Assembly (NCBI RefSeq): GCF_014356525.2
Contig: NC_052505.1
Span: 1,632,405 to 1,696,404, forward strand
Origin: Nilaparvata lugens
Taxonomy: Eukaryota > Arthropoda > Insecta > Hemiptera > Delphacidae
Reading direction: 5' to 3'
DNA: 64,000 bases
Part shown: in pieces, positions 33,425-44,729 of the stretch
Layout of the letters: each line of letters begins with the position of its first letter
Position numbering within the stretch: position 1 is the stretch's first letter
The notes under the pieces: generated by a model
The model's database searches: none
The model's input: the letters and a program-made list of their open reading frames with translations, nothing else
What the model was told of the DNA's origin: nothing
Program-made: the position numbers and the translations under genes

Positions 33425-34388
33425 ACTTTTGTGTAGTTGAGAAGTTGATATTGTGGTAATTATTCATATTGAATAAAAAAGACTAAGAAATTGTCAAAAA
33501 CCACAGATTATTCATACTTAGAAAGACCGGTTCGGTTATTACACATTGACAATCTCTAATAAACTAAAACTAAATACAAGAGCAGCAGAATTTGTGCTAG
33601 TAGGCGAGTACTGCTATTGGTCAAGGCCATGAACGCCTGCCATTGGCCCAGCTAGACAGTCTCCTCCCACTCAACGGTGTGACAAAATGGCGGCTCAAGC
33701 ACAGAACCGCCATAATTACAAAATTCACTTTCAGTACAAAATAAGAACCAAGGAAACAAGTGTGAAAGATAATAAAACAAATATGAAAATGGAAAACTAT
33801 TCTTTATTCTTTATTCTTTATTGATTGATATAATAAGTATACATCATATAAATGATAGGGAGAGGAAAAATAAGGTAACCTTGTGCTATTCCTCTCCCCA
33901 ATTTAGATATGGTTACACATAGTCCGAAATAGGTTAAGTCTTGTAGCTCTTCACTTCGCAAAATTTTCGCAAAATATTGACTGATGTATGCTTACAATTT
34001 CATGATAAAACTAAATTCGTAGTGTTGTATTGGTTGAGATGAATCTGGTCATTTAAACTATACTGAGAATTGTCTTTTATTACTCTTGTTATTTCCAAAG
34101 CCTCTAGAATATTGAAAGATCTGCCTCTGTTATTAACATGCAGAAACTCAACATTCTCCTTAACTGTGAACTTGTGATTATTTGTTATCAAATGTTCTGC
34201 AAAGTTAGATTCCCCATTCTGTTTATTCCAATCTCTGATGTGTTCTCTAATAACTTCTACCAGTTTCACCCACATAACAAGCATTACAATCATCACATTT
34301 AAGTTTGTACTCCTCACTTTATCCCAAATATCAATTTTGTCTTACACTAGCTAAATAGACTATTTAAAATCTGTTGCTTTTTCATTCA
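33425..34388 (-). mobile_element. 5'-truncated Penelope-like retroelement with 12-bp TSD
   Basis: GTAATCGCTATC flanks both sides (33413-33424 and 34389-34400) and is present once at that place in the host MITE family. On the minus strand the order is: GIY-YIG endonuclease remnant (about 34345-34000), 3' tail repeat (33950-33790), then a terminal segment with AATAACCGAAC-CGGTCTTTCT and ATTACCACAATATCAACTTC. C-terminal GIY-YIG plus variable target duplication is characteristic of Penelope-like elements. The reverse transcriptase part is absent. Confidence 0.65.
33995..34345 (-). pseudogene. GIY-YIG endonuclease domain remnant of a Penelope-like element
   Basis: Minus-strand reading gives KLKCDDCNACYVGETGRS in one frame (about 34325-34260), which has the Cys-rich approach and the YVGETGRS block of GIY-YIG nucleases attached to Penelope-like and related retroelement proteins. 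Then, after a stop and frame change, EHIRDWNKQN...NFAEHLITNNHKF follows (the helix with the family His/Glu positions) and later LEALEI. The frame break and missing upstream reverse transcriptase make it a pseudogene. Orientation and place agree with the element call. Confidence 0.6.
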
Positions 34389-34727
34389 GTAATCGCTATC
34401 CTTGTCTATCATTCAACAAAGCGGATATCGCTATCTCTTTCTCGATTTGTTTGTTGCCAGATCGTCTTTCAACAATGTAGAATTAATCATTAATTAACAA
34501 AATATTTCATCTCAATTAATTATAAAACTTCATTATGAAATTATTGAAAAATATAATTCCTTGCTTAATAAAATATACTTGATTATTTTAAACGAGAATG
34601 AACAGTTAATATTACACCAGTAAACCTGTATCAGCTACCGTCTATAGAAGGCATTGACAAGACAGAGGATTGACAACGTTGTTCTTCTTTCTTTCTCCAC
34701 TGCCATTATAATGTGGACCTCATTATA

Positions 34728-36205
34728 GCAGGGACTACTTTTGCTGGATTCGTACAGAGCAGTGAAATATAATCCCCAAAAATTTGGGAATAGAATAGTT
34801 TTAGGCCAAGCCTTTTGTTCTTTTCCAAACATTTTCATATGATTTGTGACTCTATCCACAAATAAATGAAATAGATAAGTTCTGATGGTATTATTCATAC
34901 TCAGTCGGCCGGGTTGAATGGGAATAGTCCAATTAGAAGTCGTGAGAATTGTATTTTCACTGTTCACTTTTGTGTGCAAATTCAGCCCACAGAATGACAC
35001 CCTACAGAATGACAGCGCTACCTGGTCGAGGGTTCGAATCCCACCGGTGAGCATGGACGTTTGATCAGAATGACAGCGCTACCTGGTCGAGGGTTCGAAT
35101 CCCGCCGGTGAGCATGGACGTTTGATCATCTCATCAAATCACCAGAACAATGGAGTGATCCGTGGTATTTAGTGCAGTGATATTTTACTTCTACTTTACC
35201 AGAACAATTTCCATAATATAAGCGTGAAGCTCATGTGGGCATCTTCCGCAACGACAAAATCTCTACCTTGTGTGATAAGCTTGGGCAAACGTTGAAAGTG
35301 TGAACTCGTAAATCAGAGTGAATAAATGTGATTTGGTTGGAAATTATTATAGTATGAGACAATAATTTCAATTTCAATTTCAATTTATTCACAACACACA
35401 AAAATACAATGAGTAAAAGCAATATACAACAAATGAATAACAATAACAGTAACATGAATATTAACACATTAAAAGACAATAAAATGATGTGTGCTGGAAG
35501 AAAGAGGGGGAAAATACCTTGCCAACTATGGTTTCCCATGTAATAGGCAGGTAAGGTATGACTGAAGGGAAGGGTGTGTGATAGGGAAGTGAAAGAAGGT
35601 AGTTAGATAGGCATGGCTGAGGGAAGATAGGATGTGAATAACGATCCAGGAAACAGTTACAATAATTTGAAGATTGAAAAAATAATTGCTTTTATTCAAT
35701 AATGATTTCCTGCATCATTTTCTTTGTAATTTTACATTGTTGAGATGATGATCCGGAATTTTATTGAGTATTATAGTACTTGGTAAATAAGTTGCCGTCT
35801 AATTGTTTCAATATTAGTAATAATATATCAAATACTCATTTGAAGTAGGTCTCAATTGATAATATACTGACATGAACACGAATATGATTGATCATAATAT
35901 AAGACATATTATACTGATTGAAAACAAGTTCAAAAGTATCAGAATAATGAAATGAAAAATGTTTCAATTACATTACAAGAGAATACTGAAAAGATTATAT
36001 TATTGAAAATATGATTGTTGGATTATTGAATTAGGATGAACTGAAATCCAGAAGAGCTGAGACATCCTCATTGATATTCGTCTCAACAATTTAATGAATA
36101 ATAGAACTAAATTGCACAGAAGTTTTAGTGGAGTTCTGTAAATAGCGATATTTAAGTCACCGTTCAAGTGGCGTTATAAGCCTTGAAATTGATATTCTAA
36201 AATAA
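34728..36205. other. Non-coding stretch with LINE-tail and tRNA-like repeats
   Basis: Includes repeat E (34780-34865), a 61-bp tandem pair (35011-35125) and a CAATTT-rich LINE-like tail near 35368-35470. Reverse-strand frames of 139 and 102 codons cross several repeats and have no recognisable domain. Confidence 0.35.
35011..35125 (+). repeat. 61-bp tandem pair with Pol III B-box-like motif
   Basis: Two units, each GACAGCGCTACCTGGTCGAG followed by GGTTCGAATCCC and GGTGAGCATGGACG. GGTTCGAATCC matches the tRNA T-arm/B box; no convincing A box precedes it, so this is probably a SINE-head relic. Confidence 0.45.
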
Positions 36206-36911
36206 TTGACCGAACGTAGTGAGGTCTATGTTTTAACTCGGATTTTCTTTTGTCTGTCTGTATGTATGTAACGCAATTACGGCCAAACACATTGATAGAA
36301 TTCGATGAGATTTGGCAGGAATATTCCTTTTTCAACTGCGCGTCGATGTATACACAAGGTTTTTTTTTAATTTGCATTTCAAGGATAATATGAAAAGAAA
36401 AGGAATTCCTCCATACTCTGATATCACTATAATATATCATATACTTTGAAGATAGGATCAATCAGACTATAGAATTATTCATAATCAATCACTGACAAGT
36501 GAATTACACAGATGTTCTGGAGAAGCCACGTCTATATCTATAAGATCTATAGTTTCAATCAAAGACCTTGAAGAGTTATGCATCTTTAAGGTCTTTGGTT
36601 CCAATATTTTTTTGCAGTCATGGTATTATTATGCGTGCCCATCAGTATCAATATTCTCACATTTGAAAAAAAAAACAATTTCATAGGTGATTAAAAATAA
36701 TCGAATTAACTAAATAATGCTGAAGAGATTATAATAATTTTTATTGTAAAAAATCAATTTTCATCAGATGGAAAGATTATCACGGAACTGGATAAAAATT
36801 ATATCATATGGAATACAAATTCGAACGTGAACTGAGTTTGTAGACATTTCAAACAGTGACATCAGATACTTGTGGATGAGAAAACTGCGTGAGGTCTACT
36901 GTTCTACTACT
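36206..36911 (+). mobile_element. Helitron-like family A element, old and diverged
   Basis: A|TTGACCGAACGTAGTGAGG at the left and GAGGTCTACTGTTCTACTACT at the right. Internal landmarks are recognisable but heavily mutated, and it carries extra sequence (about 36560-36850). Confidence 0.6.
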
Positions 36912-37294
36912 ATTAATTATTATTCAAATCCTGATTAAATGCTGTGAATTCGATTCGTTCAATAATAATCATTCATTAATTAGCATTTGAACAAATGCAA
37001 TTTCCAATTTATTTGCATCTATAGAAGTATTAATTAGTTGATAAGATGATTAATTCATTGTCATAATTGGAGAAGAAATCCATAAATTGGAATGAAAACA
37101 ATTATTTCGATTCGCATGAAAAATGAGTTGTATGTATCATAAAATTTGGAGAAAACCCTACCAGCAAAGGCAATCGAAAACTCTTGGTTTTCCACATTGA
37201 ATTTGTTAGAATATTCAATTTATTAGTTGTGAAAAATCGACCGAAAATCAATAATTCTAGAAGAAGATACAGCATTCTGATTGATTGATTATAT

Positions 37295-38076
37295 CTTTTA
37301 TTGATTCATACAATAAGTACATCATTTAAATGATAGGGAGAGAAAAAATAAATATGCGCATTCATTCAGGGCGAGTTGGGACTCCAGGTCCTCCCTGCCT
37401 CACACCCCTGAAGGAGAAACCCGAAAAGTGGAGACTGTAAAAAGATAAATTTGAATCACGTGACTGATAGTTGACTTGACAATGTCCACAAGAGCGTAAT
37501 AGTACAGTCTTGTTCAGTGGACATTGATGTAGTTGTGCACTCAGTAGATATACTTCTCAACCCTCTCTCACTCACTCTCTCTCTCTCTCTCTCTCTTGTC
37601 AATCTATTGTTTGGCTTTGGCACTTCAAACCATGAACATTGTTCATTGACAATAAATGGCCTCTCTCTCTCTCTTGACTGGACATCTGCCTCCAAATCTA
37701 TCTCTATCTCTTCATACATCAGCATCATTATTCCAATCTGGGATTCTCCACTATTTTCCTATCATGAAGTCTGCAATTGTATGATCAGATACATTACCTT
37801 AAATAAGGTAAGATAAAAAAACCTGAAAGGTTCTGTTCAATCATGTTTCAAAGATGGAAGAGAACTTAATTCAAATGGCAATATTTTAGTATATTTGGAT
37901 ATGACTATTCTTTATTAATCTACATCATTTTAACAAAAGTGTATTCATTATTTTTGGCTATGGATAACATCCAACGATTTCCATTTACAAACCACTCCAA
38001 AATGCTAATATGAACATAACTCCAAAGGTTCTTTTTGATTATGTTTCAAAGGTGTAAGGGGAGGTTATAGTTATAC
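37295..38076. other. Non-coding stretch with CT microsatellites
   Basis: (CT)n at 37561-37597 and shorter at 37662-37674, and a Penelope-type tail fragment at 37295-37350. The frames around the CT tract on both strands are repeat-driven. Confidence 0.4.
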
Positions 38077-38379
38077 CATAGAGAAACGATAGCATAAGTA
38101 GATATCCCATGATATAGTTGTTTATGTCGCAACTTTTACTGTTATCTCAAGCCTATAGTCCACGTAGTTCTTCCCTGAGAAGCTTTATTTCGCTGGTAGT
38201 CTCTCATATTGTGCCGTTCATACACTCTTACCCGGTCAAAACAGTAAACATCGACAATAATCGACAGTAATCGGCTTGAGATAACAGTAAAAACTGCGAC
38301 ATAAACGCCCTATACCATGGGATATGTACTTACTTACTACATTACTATATGTATCTACTTACTATATTGTTTCTCTATG
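38077..38379. mobile_element. TIR element family D with GTTATAC duplication
   Basis: CATAGAGAAACGATAGCATA at the left, inverse TTGTTTCTCTATG at the right. GTTATAC is on both sides (38070-38076, 38380-38386). 303 bp, no coding capacity; the TIRs extend for about 75 bp including CCCATGATATAG/CCATGGGATATG. Confidence 0.75.
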
Positions 38380-39497
38380 GTTATACTTAATTTTAAATGG
38401 CAATATTTTAGTATACTCAGATAAATATGGTTATTTTGTATCAGCCTACATAATTGTAACAAGTAGTGTATTCATTTTTTTGGCTACGGACAAAATCCAA
38501 TGATTTCCACTTACAAATCACTCCTGAATGCTATTTTAGGAACATATTTTCTCAAAAAAATTCCTGGGTAGTGTTCCGGAGCTCCTTTTTTCAGGGGGTA
38601 CTACCGTCAGACCCCAATTCCTTCAAGAATCGATCCTGGAACCGCCTATGTTCTTCGATAGTAGAAGAATTCAAGGTGATAAAATGCTGTAACAAGGATT
38701 TTGCCACTGAGATCTGAGGATCAGAGGGAGCATCGAGTAGGCTTCTGTTCCACGTTCCACTACTGACCTATCTCAACCTGTGTGAAGATTGTATATATTT
38801 TCTTGTGGGGGGCATTCCAGCACCATATCCTCCATTTGCATTGCATATTTTTTATATTTTCTAGCTATATTACATCTCAGCTTGGCTCGATAATTCAATA
38901 AGAAACTCATAGCTCATTTCACATAAGATTCTTTATTAATTTTATTTTCATTCTTTATTGATTCATACAATAAGCACATCATCAAAATGATAGGAAGATC
39001 TATATATATATATTTTAAGATGACTAGAATTTCATTTACAATGTAATTTTCCATTTTACAAATATCAGCATAGTTTAATTCCATCATCTACTCCCACTAA
39101 CAGTTTTCATTCTCCTTCCCTTTTACAACCCCAACACATAACCTAAAATTGAATTTCCTGTTCCTTCAACAACAACAAACATATTAGATATGGCTGAAGA
39201 TGTGGTAGGTGTTATCATGAAACCTGGTTCTGTAATATGAATTAATTTTCAAATGAATTAAAGTAGTATTGACAACATTAACGTTTTATTCTTTCAATTA
39301 TGGAGAAATACAACAACATCTCATACCATACAATCAAATTATGATAGGAAGAGGAAAAATAAGGTAACATTGTGCTATTTCTATCTCAAATTTAGGTAGG
39401 GTTACACATATTCCGGAATAGGTTAAGTCTTGTAGTTGTTCAGTATGTTCACTTCAAAAAATTTTCAGTCATTGAATATATTCACAAAGTAAAAAAA

Positions 39498-40176
39498 TCT
39501 GGTGTGGCGCACTCACACAACTTTCCTTGCCGTTATGAAAATTGATCACCTGACGCTAGTGTTCCCGCGCATCTCAAGTCTACTATTCAAAGATTTGCCC
39601 AGCTGGTGACAGGACAATAACGCTGGAGACATACGAAGTTTGCTATCTCTTCATAGTGATGATTTAATAGAATCAACAGTTGCCAACAGTTTGTAATTGA
39701 AATAATAACATTTTCTCGAATTTCGAGCTTATTTCCAATTGTAGGTGAAAATGTTACTGGACATTAATTGTAGAGATTTTCATGCTCAATCTTCTCCACT
39801 TGTATTTTTTGTTTAAACTAAATCTGAAGCCTGATAATTGGAAATCTAAAATCAAACTTTGCATAGATGGGGCGAAGCTCCAGGAATTTTTACAGATATG
39901 CGACTTGTGGCAGTTGATAGAGCTTATCAATGACTATTTTAGGTATAAATTTGATCAAAATCGTTGGAGCTGTTTTCGAGAAAATCGCGAAAAAACTTTG
40001 TTTTGACAACCATTCCACCATTTAATCCGCCATCTTCAATTGCATCAGATCGAAATTGTTCGTGCGTGTCGGATCCTTATATTGTAAGGACCTTAAGTTC
40101 CAAATTTCAAGTCATTCCTTAATTGGAGATGAGATATCGTGTACACAGACGCACATACACTCATACACACAACACA

Positions 40177-40228
<52 letters not shown>

Positions 40229-40382
40229 ACACACACACACATACAGACCAATTTTTATACCCAAAAACCACTTTTTTGGACTCAGGGGACCTTGGAACGT
40301 ATAGAAATTTGGAAATTGGGGTACCTTAATTTTTTTCGGAAAGCAATACTTTCCTTACCTATGGTAATAGGGCAAGGAAAGT
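39498..40382 (+). mobile_element. Element H, complete copy
   Basis: TCTGGTGTGGCGCACTCACAC at the left (GTGTG...CACAC can pair) and AGGGCAAGGAAAGT at the right. The middle carries GATGGGGCGAAGCTCC and TTCGAGAAAATCGCG, then a CA/CACAC tract at 40150-40245. Flanked by about 130-bp direct repeats of the Penelope-type tail (39354-39492, 40384-40512). Confidence 0.65.
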
Positions 40383-40795
40383 AAAAATAAGATAACCTTG
40401 TGCTATTCCTCTCGCAAATTCAGATGAGGTTACACATAGTCCGAAATAGGTTAAATCCTGTAGTTGTTCACTTCAAAAAATTTTCAGTCATTGAATATGT
40501 TCACAAAGTAAAAGATTAGTTGTAAAGTGCTCATATTGTGAAGAGAAAAGGAGAAATTCAGAATTAGTGCCTTTTTTTGGCCAAATGTGTTTGATGAAAT
40601 AAATAAATATGAATTGATTGAACAGCTCAGTCATGAAAGGGCAGTGATGCCGATGTAATGGGATGAATTCTCGTTCTGTGATTTTCATTTTGATTTTATT
40701 GTCAGGTAATCAAATTCAATAATAAGGAAAAGGACACTAATTTGTTATTGTCAGGCTACTCATGATAATAGAGATATAGGAAATTACCCCTTAAG

Positions 40796-40922
40796 GGTCG
40801 GTTTCCGAGCTCGGGATTTAGCTAAGTTCTAGACTTTCAACAGCTGGAGTCGGAAAATTGGCTTTCCGAAATGGAGCGTAGTCGCAGCTTTTATAACAGT
40901 AGTCGTAGTTTTTATTTTCCTC
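40796..40922. mobile_element. TIR MITE family G, half copy
   Basis: Matches the left half of 60112-60486 (GGTTTCCGAGCTCGGGATTT, GCTAAGTTCTAGACTTTCAA), then joins the inverted 5' part of element F. Another partial is at 45655-45770. Confidence 0.55.
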
Positions 40923-41255
40923 CTAAACTAGAGTATATCATCATTTTAAAAGTTGATCATTATATTTGACAATTTCAAGTGATTAGTGAGTGTTATTTTG
41001 TTATTCAATTTGGTTTGTATATAATCTGAATTATAAATTTATGGTTTTCAAATGTTTGAACAGAAAATTGAACCTGAATTCAAGTGTATGGAACATAACC
41101 TACTTAATGGACTATTTATAGTGTATAAATCAAAATTCGTGAAAGAAACAGTTTTGGGCTGTGCCTGTTAGTACTTCCCCAATCATTTTGAAGAATTGTG
41201 TTCGGTTTATCAAAAGTCAATAAATAAATAACGAGCGAAGCTCGGTGCCCCGATA
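40923..41255 (-). mobile_element. Element F, reverse 5' part
   Basis: Inverse of the F head: ends ACGAGCGAAGCTCGGTGCCCC and ATATT at about 41250. It holds the clean empty site for the Helitron-like insertion at 1584. Confidence 0.6.
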
Positions 41256-41865
41256 TTATAAATAGTAACAGTCTTTTGAATTCTTGTAATCATTGAACTT
41301 TTCAATTGCAACTGGATACATAGTACCATTCGTAGACAACTGATCTATTATCCGACACACCACGTAGCCAATAGAACCGGAGGAGACTTCCTTGACTGGT
41401 GTCATCAATTTGTCTGCTTTGACGACCTGCTCCCAGAACCGGCAACGCCGCAGATAATAAAAGAGTGAAAAATAGTTCTCGGATGCCAACGGTGTCTGTT
41501 GAGGGTAAACACTGGGTTAAAATTGCCTCTCGCGCCGCCCTGAAGTGTGTGCAGGATTAGGTGAAGGAACAAAGACAGGATAAGGGACGAAAAAGGACAG
41601 GAAAAGGACGAGAAAACAGGGTGTCATGCGTGTTTGCCTCTCGGATCCTTCTGACAAACAGATGAAAGTGGGATGTCTAGCTCCATTCTTTGGAAGACGC
41701 CTCACGTCATTGATCTCTTGTTGTCCTACAGATGTGGCATCTATTCCTCTCTATTCAACCAACATCTTAGGGGGTATATTCCCTCTCAACCAGTCTTCCA
41801 TTCTCACAGACCTCTAAAGCTACACGTATTCTTCAGCTAACCCCTCTCCATCATTTTCGTTCATC
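41256..41865. other. Non-coding stretch, GC-balanced, no recognised gene
   Basis: Several short frames (77, 62, 63 codons) on both strands have no recognisable motif. I see no bounded repeat here, so this is one of the few candidates for unique host sequence. Confidence 0.25.
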
Positions 41866-41867
41866 GA

Positions 41868-42925
41868 TGTTCCTCTCCATAATCTTCTCTCTCTTCCACG
41901 ATCTTTCTCCTTGTGACAAGAATACATATATTTTCTGTCTCTTCACGGTCATGTATTCTTCAGCCAACCCTCTTTGTCATCCCCTTATGTATCCCTGTCC
42001 CTCTCCATAATTTTTTCTCTTTTTCTCTTCCGATCTTTTCACTTTTTACAAGAATCCATGTATTTTCTGTCTCTTCACGTTCATGAATATTCTTCAGCCA
42101 ACCCTCTCCGTCATTTTCTTATTCATCCCTGTTCCTCTTCAAAATATTTTCTCTCTTTTTCTCTTTTGATATTTCTTTTGTTACAAGAATCCATGTATTT
42201 TCTGTCTCTTCACGTTCATGTATTCCTTAGTAAACCCTCTCCTTCATTTCCTTATGTATTCCTGTTCCATTCCATAATATTTTTTTCTCTTTTGATCTTT
42301 CTCCTTGTGACAAGAATACATGTATTTTCTGTCTCTTCACGCTCATGAATTCTTCAGCCAACCCTCTCCGTCATTTTCTTATTCATCCCTGTTTCTCTTC
42401 ATAATCTTCTCTCTCTTCCCCAATCTTTCTGTAATTCATCTATAATTTTGCTGTATGTAAGCTATTGTATAAAGTGTATAAGCCAGTATATGTAATCTAC
42501 ATAAATAAAGTACTCATCAATCACAATCAATATCCTCGTGAGAAGAATACATGTATTGTCTATCTCTTAACGTTCATGTTTTCCTTAGTAAACCCTCTCC
42601 GTCATTTCCTTATGTATCCCTCTTCCTGTCCATAATATTTTCTTTCTCTTCCAATCTTTTCACTTGTGACAAGAATACATATATTTTCTGTCTCTCCACG
42701 TTCATGTATTCTTCAGTCATCCCTCTCCGTCATTTCCTTATGTATCCCTGTTCCTCTCCATAATCTTCTCTCTCTTCCTTGATCTCTCTCCTTGTGACAA
42801 GAATCCATATCTTTTCTCTCTCTCTTCACGTTCATCTCTGTTTCTCTACATAATATTTCCTCTCTTTTTCTCCTCTCTTCTGTATATCTTCTTTCTTGCA
42901 ACGAGGACGCATGTTTTCTCTGTCT
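41868..42925. repeat. CT-rich satellite of about 125-bp units
   Basis: About eight diverged units, each with CCTCTCCATAAT, TTGTGACAAGAATACATG, TATTTTCTGTCTCTTCACG and CAACCCTCTCCGTCAT. Unit lengths vary by 10-20 bp. A dispersed repeat with GTGTATAAGCCAGTATATG interrupts it at 42431-42530. Translated frames show repeating Leu/Ser/Phe-rich strings that change frame between units. Confidence 0.75.
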
Positions 42926-43104
42926 ATTTACCACTTCAGGATGGAATCTATAGATATTTTTGCAAAGAACAAGTCACATGCTGGTGAAGAATAACAACTA
43001 ACTGAACCTCCCCAACGAAAATCACATTACATCTATATGAAAGCTCTTGATATTTTTCTCACTTTAGTCACAGAATACAAAACAATGAGTCAATACATAA
43101 AAAA

Positions 43105-43897
43105 TCTGGTGTGGCGCACTCACACAACTTTCCTTGCCGTTATGAAAATTGATCACCTGACGCTAGTGTTCCCACGCATCTCAAGTCTCCTATTCAATGA
43201 TCTTAGCCAGCTGGTGACAGGACAATAACGCTGTAGACACATGAGGTCTGCTATCTCTCAATAGTGAATGATTTAAAAGAATCAACAGTTGCCAACATTT
43301 TGCAATTGAATAATCACATTTTCTAGAATTTTGAGCTCATTTTCAATTTTAGATGAAAATGCTACTGAACATTAATTGTAGAGATTTCCATGTTCAATCT
43401 TTTTCCACTCAAAATCTTTTATTCAAATTGTATCTGAAGCCTGATAATTGGGAATCTAAAATCAAACTTTGCATAGATGGGGCGGAGCTCCTGAAATTTT
43501 TACAGATATGGGACTTGTTGCAGTTGATAGAGCTTATCAATGACTATTTCAGGTATGAATTTGATCAAAATCATTGGAGCCGTTTTCGAGAAAATCGCAA
43601 AAAACCCTGTTTTGACAACATTTTCGCCATTTTAGCCACCATCTTGGATTCCATTTGATCGAAATTGTTTGTGTCTGATCCTTATAGTGTAAGGACCTTA
43701 CGTTCCAAATTTCAAGTCATTCCGTTAACTGAGAGATGAGATATCGTGTACACACACACACCACACACACACAACACAATACCCAAAAACCACATTTTCA
43801 GACTCAGGGGACCTTGAAACGTTAGAAATTGAGGTATCTTAATTTTCTTCGGAAAGCAATACTTTCCTTACCTATGGTATAATAGGGCAAGGAAAGT
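43105..43897 (+). mobile_element. Element H, complete copy with reduced CA tract
   Basis: Same ends as the copy at 39498; the microsatellite is only about 25 bp (43749-43775). The 101-codon frame at 43353-43658 is shared with other H copies in part but is not conserved in frame. Confidence 0.65.
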
Positions 43898-44139
43898 AAA
43901 ACATCTTTGTCTCAATTCTCTACTACTAGAATGATTCTTTGAGAAATACTCCATTTAGATGAAATTTAATTTGAAATAAGAATATTTTAATTTCTTCAAA
44001 ATTAAGGATAAACACGGTTTTGGGCAAATCAACTTGAAATTTTGTAATTGATGATTGTCAATGATTGATTAAATTATTGCGTTCATTGGTTTTCTTTTTC
44101 ATCCAATACGAAACAAAAGAATTTATGATCAATCAAAAT

Positions 44140-44260
44140 TTCTTCTTCAGTAGAGTGATTTCTGTTCATTTTCCATTTACACTGTGCATGGAGTTCATTA
44201 TTCGTACACTACATTTTAGTACATGAAAAATTATCAGAAATCACTCTACTGATGAAGAAA
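44140..44260. repeat. Inverted repeat pair
   Basis: TCTTCAGTAGAGTGATTTCT (44151) and its inverse (44234-44254) bracket about 65 bp, a MITE-like hairpin. A 94-codon frame starting in the right arm (44252-44536) ends with a hydrophobic stretch (LFLVCILCIVCIFVYLV); I cannot link it to a family. Confidence 0.4.
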
Positions 44261-44729
44261 TTAGGATTGAATCCTGTAGATGTGAGAGAAAGTAGATCAA
44301 TTTTCAACGGTTATCCACTTATTGTGAAGTTTATTTCACATGTTGTGTTGGACATGAATGAAGAGAAAAAGTTTAATACGACAAGATTTTGCAAAATCAT
44401 CCTGGTATTGAGTCACGTCAAAGTCATTCAGATTGTGCTTTTAATGCAGACGATGGAATTTAGTCTATTTTTGGTGTGTATTTTGTGTATTGTTTGTATT
44501 TTTGTATACCTCGTCACATGGAAAATTAAAGTTTGAGGTCTTGTAGAGCCAAAGAGGAAAATCCCGCTGTGACGAACGTTTTTGTGAGAACTAGCGGGAG
44601 CTTTCCTAGTTTGAGGGGATTCTTGGCAGGTTCTAAGTGTGATCAGAAGTCGCGTGATCAGAAATATATGAAGTATATGAAGTATCGTGAAGTCGTGTGA
44701 TCAGAAGTCATCAGTCGCGTTCCCGGAGT

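Larger units (their letters stand above)
33369..34727. mobile_element. TIR MITE family B split by a Penelope-like insertion
   Basis: TATAGTGAGGTCCACGTTAT at the left and inverse GTGGACCTCATTATA at the right. The MITE sequence resumes exactly after the 33425-34388 insertion, so the host element is about 380 bp. Confidence 0.75.

Noticed and set aside
34635..35054. 139-codon minus-strand frame
   Set aside because: It runs through the end of MITE B, repeat E and a B-box tandem repeat, so it is a chance frame over several repeats.
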